From: Sodiomyces alkalinus F11
Taxonomy: Eukaryota; Ascomycota; Sordariomycetes; Glomerellales; Plectosphaerellaceae
Assembly: GCF_003711515.1 (NCBI RefSeq)
Contig: NW_021167097.1
Span: forward strand, 62,001 to 126,000
Length of the DNA: 64,000 nt
Direction of reading: 5' to 3'
Shown here: positions 57,518 through 64,000 of the stretch, in pieces
Layout: the number at the start of each line of letters is the position of its first letter
How positions within the stretch are numbered: the stretch's first letter is position 1
Position numbers and translations under genes: made by a program
The notes under the pieces: model-generated
Database searches by the model: none
The model's input: only the letters and a program-made list of their open reading frames with translations
What the model was told of the DNA's origin: nothing

Positions 57518-60500
57518 TGCGTCGGTTGGTTTGGCGTCTTTTGATGAACAATTGAAAATGGGGGGAAAAGTATGACGAGATATTCGAATTCGACAAGACC
57601 GTTAGATGGAAAACGGAATGGGCGTGATACTGGTCTCAACGGTGGCTAGGATTAACGTTCCTGAAGATGTGAGATTGACGTGTTGATTCGGGGGTTGCAA
57701 AAAAAAAGTAAGCGGGTCGGTGTCAGCGAGTGTTGGTAAAAAGAGGAAAACGGGTATTCCAAACGAGGGTGAGAATCGGCAAGACGAAAGAATTGATTAC
57801 AACAATAACATGGGCGAGCGTTGTCAGGCTCGACTCCCCACGAAGAAAGGTTAAACAGCGAAAGTGGAATGAACAGTCAAGAGAAAGTGGTCTCTTGGGG
57901 AAGAAGTTGATGGGAAACTGGTCGAGGAAAAGGGAAGAGGACGCAAGAAAAGGGGATCCAGGGAGAGAGAAAAGGGGGGGAGGTACGTACCCCATATTGT
58001 GGAGGCGATCATAGCGCTAATAAGAGTCCGGCGAGTGACAAGGACACAGAACACAGGAACGACCAAGCGCTTGGCTGCCAATCGACAGTGACGCGTAAGT
58101 CTGACGGGTACAAAGTACGGGTAGGATACAGTACGAAACTACGTTGTAGGTGTAGGCACAGAGTACGACATTGCGTAGCATACGGTACCCAAGGAACAAA
58201 CAATGCGGGTACTGCGGAGTATCCGCACCTACTTTCATTTGTACTTTGTACTTGGCTACCTACCACTTCAAGCACCATCCAACCAGAACATATCCCCTAG
58301 AAACCACCAGCTTCAAACCGAATCCCTTGGCTGGTGACATTTCGACATTTCTTAGTCGCTCTTAAACTTCTTTGTATTTGGTGACTGGACAATTTGATTC
58401 GTGAACACGCTCGCCTGAGTGGCGATCCAGCATCTTGAATCTAACCAGCCAAACAAGCCAAACAAGCCAAACCAATTTTCGAAATCCATTCAACACAAAC
58501 GTCCGATATGATTGACAGGGTCCACCTTAAGGAGGCGCAGCCGTTTCGCCGACCAAATACCAGGTACCTAAACGTTATTGGAAAATTGCCTATGTTTACG
58601 TGGCAGTTCGAGTTGAGATGAAGTACTCGGTACATAAGAAGTATTCTCTCATAAAGAAGACCGTCTCCACTTGCTCCACCTCATCTCGGTTTCGCCCCCG
58701 TTACAGGGTAGGCCCCACAGTGCGGCAATTTGAGATGAGATTAACAAGCTCCTCAGGGGGCATTAATGCCATGACATAGTGCACTATCAACTTTGTTATC
58801 ATTCTCCATAATAAAGTGTTAGCGTCCTAAGGGGACTTGGCATCGTCTTGTTAAGGTCCTCTCCCATCTTGGCTATCGGGATCTAGACCAACGCTTCACA
58901 TTCACAGGCGGCAGTGCATCTTCTTTTTGGCACCGTCGCACCCGTCAGTGACACCATCTTCCCTTCCCCTACCAGGTCGAGTCACCGCTCCTTCTTTCGT
59001 ATTGGTATTTGTATGTAGTGTAGGATTTAACCAAACTGGTTCGACCAAACAGGCCTCAAGTCTAATAGACTGACGATTCCAATCTCCCTCACGAGATGCC
59101 ATTTCCCGACTCGGCTACTTGCCCCTAATTCTTCGTAAATGACTTCTATGGATGGGGATCCGAGATGATCCCAAGAAGCGCCCAAGACAAACCCAAGAAA
59201 ATGCAATGGCGGTTCCAAGAAACCTCCAAGCCTCATTTCAAGGTAACCAAGAGCACCAAGAGTCTTGGGGAATGAGCGGTGTCCTCTTGGAATTATCATT
59301 GTCACCCTTATTATTACGTCCACTCAATTTTTTTAATTTTTTTTTCATTCATGTTTCCATTGCCATTTCCGCCTCCCTTCTCTGCTACAAAACCGTCGGC
59401 CTTCGCATGTGTTCGAACAATCATGATACCTACGTCTGGACAGGTTTCCAAGTGCCGATCTATCTGTACAAGCTTGTCGGTCCGCAGACCATGGACTATG
59501 CCGGTTACTATTCTTTTGTCCTTCCTCTAACGTCTTCGTTTATTTCTTCTATCCTTACATCATCCCTACTCCGTATTCTTCTATCTCCGCCTACACTATG
59601 CTCCAAGCAACGGGCATCGACAAAGCTGGTCGTCGCTCTCTCGCTCGTCCTACGGCTTTTCACGCCGTTATCTCGGTTCGTCCGGCATAATAAGCATGCG
59701 CACGCTGCGCCCAGTACCCGCAAAACTCACATCGTAAGCTCGACTAAGGACGTTCAGCGGCATCAAATGCCTCGCAGTCGGTCAGTGGTCAGCACGCCGG
59801 CATGTTCTGCCGGACTCGTGTCAGATCTTGCCAAGCCGGGGGCCAAAGAACTTGATCAAGTCGAGATCGACAATAGGCACTTTACTGGTCCCTCGTTGAT
59901 TTAGATTATAACATTGATATCAACGGCCCAACGCCGCCATAGGAGACCGATAGTGGGCAGTAGACAGCGCTAACTCGCAGTCTGCTCTCTCGTTTTACGA
60001 GACTTGCCGATGGAGTCTTGCCGTTGACGATACTAAGAACCAGGTCCCGTGGGCCGTGCAAATATTTGCCAATTTATCAGTCTACCCCTCTATCTGACGA
60101 GTCGTGCCTCAGAAGGCAAGCAAGCCTCGACTGTGAAGGTCAATGAGGCTGACAGCCGGAAAACTAAGTAGCTCGCATACACAATGGAATGCCCCAGACC
60201 CCTTCCGTCCTTGGGGAAGCAGATCAAAGAGAAGTTTGGCTCTGACATGGGTTCCTAGCCAATCTGACCAGCCAGTAGAGGAGGGATGTGGCCTTTATGC
60301 CATAGTCGTGAGGCAACACAACGTATGAGCCACAAACTTCCCAGGTTATCGGTTATGGGACTCAACAGCAAGTCATGCTCGTGCCTTGTCGCTCCTCCAT
60401 CCGGACCAGAGATTCGAGTATTCCTTTCCTCGAGCTACTCATCCGACTCACATATAAGACACAGACTCCGTGCTGATAAAATAGCAGCTATGCAGCAGTT

Positions 60501-60541
60501 GAAGATATGTAGGTAACTACATGCGCAGTTGTGGCTTTCGT
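57518..60541. other. 3-kb region without supported genes
   Basis: Promoter side of GH72 plus further non-coding sequence. The longest open frame (59152-59904, + strand, 250 codons) shows no domain, has irregular composition and was rejected. A CCAAACAAG repeat lies at 58447-58470. Confidence 0.5.
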
Positions 60542-61255
60542 TCAGACGATCCATTCAGTCCACTGCTGGTCGACGTAGGCTCGGGTGTCTCGGCATGAAC
60601 TCGTCAGTCGACCCGAAGTCTCTTCGAACCTAGCAGACCGAGAAACAACTGTCAGTAACTTGCCATGAACAAGACCTGGCGTCTTCCAATCCGAGTAAAA
60701 GAACGCACCTTGTCCGTACTCGCCGTCTTCAGCACCGCCGTTGACCTCAAGAAGCAGCCGAACACCCGGTCCACGGACCGTAATCTCCATGGGCTCTCTC
60801 TTCGAGCATGTCGCCGCCGCCGCCTTGGGCTCCACCGAAGCCACCGTGTGTATTTCAGACAAGGCCAGCTTGGTCCGTCTCTTGCGGGGCGTGGTGTTTC
60901 TCGAGTTCTTACCACCGCCACCGGCGTTGTCGGGGGTCATGGGGGTGACGGGCGGCGTATGAGCCAGCATCGCCTTCTTCTTGGCGAAAGTCTCGTGGAA
61001 TTTCTTGAACATATCTGATTGGACGTAGGCGCATTTCGGTTCATTTCTAACGTGTTCGTCGAAAGGATCGTCCTTCGTCTCCCACTTCCAGCCCATCACT
61101 TGGCAAATGTCGCAAATAGCGACGTCGCGGGACGACTCTCCCTGGAACCGGAAACCAGCTCCAGCCATGTCCTCGGCGGAAGGCATGGTGAGCGCCCATT
61201 TCCCCTTGCTTGCGTCGTCGTAGAAGGTTTGAAGTCTGTTACAGAAACCGTCCAT
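60542..61255 (-). CDS. Small BIR-domain protein
   Basis: One open frame of 237 residues with a single BIR zinc module: WALTMPSAEDMAGAGFRFQG, then AICDICQVMGWKWETKDDPF and DEHVRNEPKCAYV. The ligands Cys48, Cys51, His68 and Cys75 have the BIR spacing CX2C-X16-H-X6-C, and the GF and W positions are conserved. BIR proteins in fungi include the two-BIR survivin relative Bir1 of the chromosomal passenger complex, but this protein is far shorter and has one module. A basic NTTPRKRRTKLALSE segment may be a nuclear signal. A possible 60-bp intron (60649..60708; GTGCGT, TACTGAC, AG) is in frame without a stop, so both 237- and 217-residue forms are possible. A GTAAGT near 61386-61391 and an AAATCAG before the ATG suggest a 5' UTR intron. 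Confidence 0.75.
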   Translation of the reverse strand: MDGFCNRLQTFYDDASKGKWALTMPSAEDMAGAGFRFQGESSRDVAICDICQVMGWKWETKDDPFDEHVRNEPKCAYVQSDMFKKFHETFAKKKAMLAHTPPVTPMTPDNAGGGGKNSRNTTPRKRRTKLALSEIHTVASVEPKAAAATCSKREPMEITVRGPGVRLLLEVNGGAEDGEYGQGAFFYSDWKTPGLVHGKLLTVVSRSARFEETSGRLTSSCRDTRAYVDQQWTEWIV

Positions 61256-62652
61256 GGTGCCTGATTTAGAGACAGGACTGGGACAAGGTCAGAAAACTCA
61301 ACTTGGCGTTTCAATGACTCTTTCCTTCGCTGAGGGGTCGGAGCCAACAAAAACAAAACAAAAAAAAAAGGAGAAGTATGGCACACTTACTTGGGAGAAG
61401 TCAGTTTGTGAGGCTCGTCAGTCGACCGGGAAGGAATGAAGCGTCGAAGAAATGATAGAAAGGATGTCGGTATCTCTTTTGAGGGCTTGCCGATGGAGGA
61501 TATTGAAAGTTGAGCGGTAAAGGGAGTGGTAAAACAGAGATTCGAGTTGAGATCTAGGGATGTTTGATATCTGGCAAGTCTCAGGAGCTGCTTACTCGTA
61601 CTCTCAGAACTGTTTCAGCTGGAAATATTCTCAAGGTAAGAGCTAATTCAGCTTGGTAGTAGTCCGGCTCTAAAAAGAGGACAGTTGAACAGGAGGTTGA
61701 GAGAAAGGTGATAGAAAGGTGATAGAAAGGTGAAAATACTAACCACGAGTCGCCCGCAACTCACAACCCATATTATTAACATTCGCTATAGCCTCTGATG
61801 CTTGTTTATATGAACCGTGGAAGCTCCATGGTAACCATCAGTTTATTAAATATACCCGGGGATTATCTACGTGCTTTCGAGATCTAATCTTCATGATGCC
61901 GAAATAAAAGGGAACAAGTTCTGCTAATGTCTTTCACGATGTGAGTGAGAATTCTATGTCGATTTCTGGTAGCAGGGTAAAAATCGAAAAATATAAGGCG
62001 AATAGATAGGAGAAAAGGAGGGAAATGGAACTCATGGCTGCTCTTCTTTTAACAAATAATACATAACTGTATCCATTGCATCCAATGATACTCATGATAT
62101 ACCTGTCCTTGAACAATGTTGTATCGGGACTCGGACTTGTCTCCCCTCACAACGATCACATTGACGGCAAAGGTCTGAGGGACCGATAATTCGTAAATAC
62201 CAACTTCCACGATACTTTCCATTGCTCTGGCCCAGCATTATGAGGAGAAAGAGTGCGGTTGTAAGATGGACATAGACATTGAGGCTTGCTAAGACATGTG
62301 CGGTCTTTCATGTTGATTCAAGAAGATCACAAGTATGAGCAAGGGACTGATGGCTCTATAAAACAAAATTATTTTGTAGCTGTTCTTGCTATACCTAAGG
62401 TAGCTAGCGAACGAAGTGGTATCAAATGTGAAGCAGAAAGCAGTATTATGTCAAATATAAAAGTACCCATTCAACCCCAAATTCATGCCCATACCATCCC
62501 TTATGTGTCTGTCAAAACCTCAGAGAAAAGTTGCAGTCCAATGGGGGGGAGATGTAACCATCACATGCCACGAGATATGCAGTATCCAATCGTAAAAGCA
62601 CGTCCAAGTCAAATTGGGCTCGAAGTACGAAAATCGCAATCACGCAAGTGGC
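61256..62652. other. Intergenic region
   Basis: 5' side of the BIR gene (with a probable 5' UTR intron between about 61265 and 61391) and 3' side of the ammonium transporter. A short GGTGATAGAAA repeat lies near 61700-61732. No gene seen. Confidence 0.5.
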
Positions 62653-64000
62653 TTAGGCGGTGGTGGTAGCAGGCGCTGCCTTCTCAGGCTCGGTGCTGTG
62701 AGCAGAGGCAGCACGGCTGACACGGGCGGGCTCCTCGCCAGTGATGACGTCGGAGACGTGGCGGCGGACCTCGACGTAGTCGTAGGCGAACTCGCCGCAT
62801 TGGACATCATCGAGGCCGAGCTCCTCCTCCTCGGGGGAGACGCGAAGGCTGAGACCGGGGATGAGGTTGAGGACGAAGAGGATGAGGCAGGTCATGACGA
62901 AAGACCAGGCAACACCGGCGACGGTGCCGGCGAGCTGGTAGCCGAGCTGGACGAAGTGGCCCTCAATCCAGCCGCCGTCGATCTCGCTGCCGCCATCGAG
63001 GTTGGCCTCCCAGGAACTAGATCGCGGTTAGCTGGCTGGACTAGACTTGAAATAGACGCCGTAGCGAGATAGTGTGAGGGAACAGAAGACGGAAACATAC
63101 GCAGCGAAGATACCAGCCAGAAGGTTACCGACGATACCACCAACACCGTGGACGGCGAAGACATCGAGAGCCTCGTCAATGCCAACAAGGAACTTGAGCT
63201 TGGTGGCGAAGTTGCCGGCGACACCACCAACAATGCCGAAGACGGCGCAAGACCAGATGGGGACGAAGCCGGCAGCGGGGGTGATGGCGACGAGACCGGT
63301 GATGGCGCCGGAGCAGAAGCCAATGGTCGACCACTTGCCCTCCAGACGGTAGTCGAGCAGGACCCAGGTCAGGCCAGACAAGCAAGCAGTCAGGTTGGTG
63401 ATGAAGAGGACCTGGGCAGTGAGGACGTTGGCAGCGAGGGTGGAGCCACCGTTGAAGCCGAACCAGCCGACCCAGAGGAAGACGGTGCCGAGCATGACGT
63501 TGGTGACGTTATGGGGCCGGTAGGGGAGACCGTTCAGGCGCTCGTAGCCGGTCCTCTTGCCGATCATGAGAGAGTAGGCGAGGGCGGTGACACCGGAGTT
63601 GATGTGGACGGGAGTACCACCGGCGAAATCGATGGAGCCTATGGCGTGAAGCCAGCCGTTGGCGCCCCAGGTCCAGCAGGCGATGGGGTCGTAGACGAGG
63701 GTGGACCAGATGAAGACGAAGACGAGGGCGGGGAGGATGCGGCCACGGTCGGCAACGGCACCAAGGGCGAGAGCCGGACTAAGGAGCAACACATGCCGTT
63801 AGTGTTTGGTTTCCAGCTAGATATGACGGTCGTCGCGAAGAAGGGGAAACCTAAAAGAAAAGCCTGGGGTGAAAGAAAAGAAAAAAGACTCACGTAATGG
63901 CAGCGAAGAGACCCTGGTAGGTAGCGAAGAGAATCTCGGGAATGCCATCAGCATCGGCACCACCAACGTTCCGGAAGCCGATGTTGTCGAGGTTGCCGAT
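62653..64000 (-). CDS. Ammonium transporter (Mep/Amt/Rh family), 5' end outside window
   Basis: Plasma-membrane ammonium channel/transporter. Visible exons are 63894..>64000, 63101..63778 and 62653..63016, about 383 residues including the C-terminus. Junctions rebuild LFAAITPALALGAVADR and GIFAASWEANLDGG. Family blocks are IGNLDNIGFRNVGG, FVFIWSTLVYDPIACWTW, GSIDFAGGTPVHINSGVTAL (first pore histidine region), WVGWFGFNGGSTLAAN, LEGKWSTIGFCSGAITGLVA and DVFAVHGVGGIVGNLLAGIF (second pore histidine). The cytosolic tail has SPEEEELGLDDVQCGEFAYD, the conserved C-terminal regulatory stretch of the trimer. Introns are 84 bp (63017-63100) and 115 bp. In fungi these genes are usually under nitrogen catabolite control, but the promoter is outside the window. 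Confidence 0.95.

Noticed and set aside
59152..59904. 250-codon open frame on + in the 3-kb spacer
   Set aside because: No recognisable domain, mixed hydrophobic and Ser-rich sequence without pattern, no typical codon bias and no splice partners.
62286..62669. 127-codon open frame on + near the ammonium transporter 3' end
   Set aside because: Overlaps the transporter's 3' flank, has no domain and low-GC codon use.

Overview
ORGANISM. The window looks like nuclear DNA of a filamentous ascomycete, probably a Sordariomycete. Genes carry short introns (56-181 bp) with GTRNGT-type donors, CTAAC/CTGAC-type branch sites and YAG acceptors. Coding exons are GC-rich with C-ending codons. The gene families are typical of moulds: Dal5-type MFS carriers, YAT/APC permeases, a GH72 cell-wall transferase, a fasciclin GPI protein and a CmcJ/AsaB-like oxidase. 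I see no rRNA, tRNA, CRISPR array or intact transposon. | LAYOUT. 0-5.4 kb: a Dal5-type MFS transporter cut by the window edge, a lipid-droplet hydrolase-like protein and a DUF924 protein, all on +. 6.2-22.5 kb: a run that looks metabolic, holding a GMC/pyranose-oxidase-like flavoenzyme, an MFS transporter, an ethanolamine kinase, a class-III aminotransferase, a CmcJ/AsaB/GA4-desaturase-family oxidase, a broken APC permease and a second Dal5-type MFS transporter. 22.5-27 kb: gene-free. 27-32.1 kb: a UPF1/Dna2-like helicase interrupted by one in-frame TAG, then a SUMO-like protein with a polyglutamine tract. 32.7-34.8 kb: an intact YAT amino-acid permease. 34.8-43.4 kb: gene-poor, holding one degraded phosphotransferase remnant. 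43.4-51.8 kb: a two-domain fasciclin GPI protein, the TFIIH cyclin Ccl1, a PaiB-like FMN-binding protein with a polyasparagine tract, and a third Dal5-type MFS transporter. 55.7-57.5 kb: a GH72 glucanosyltransferase. 60.5-61.3 kb: a small BIR-domain protein. 62.6 kb to the end: an ammonium transporter cut by the window edge. | HOW THE GENES FIT TOGETHER. Nitrogen-compound uptake is over-represented: three Dal5-type carriers, two amino-acid permeases (one broken) and one ammonium channel. Housekeeping genes (EKI1, CCL1, GH72) are interspersed. The 6.2-22.5 kb run has tailoring-type enzymes and transporters but no polyketide or non-ribosomal peptide synthase, so a metabolite cluster is only a hypothesis. 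Three genes (APC permease, helicase, phosphotransferase) have in-frame stop codons inside otherwise continuous family-like reading frames, which is the most notable anomaly here. Splice junctions were inferred by eye from reading-frame continuity and consensus sites, not from transcripts.
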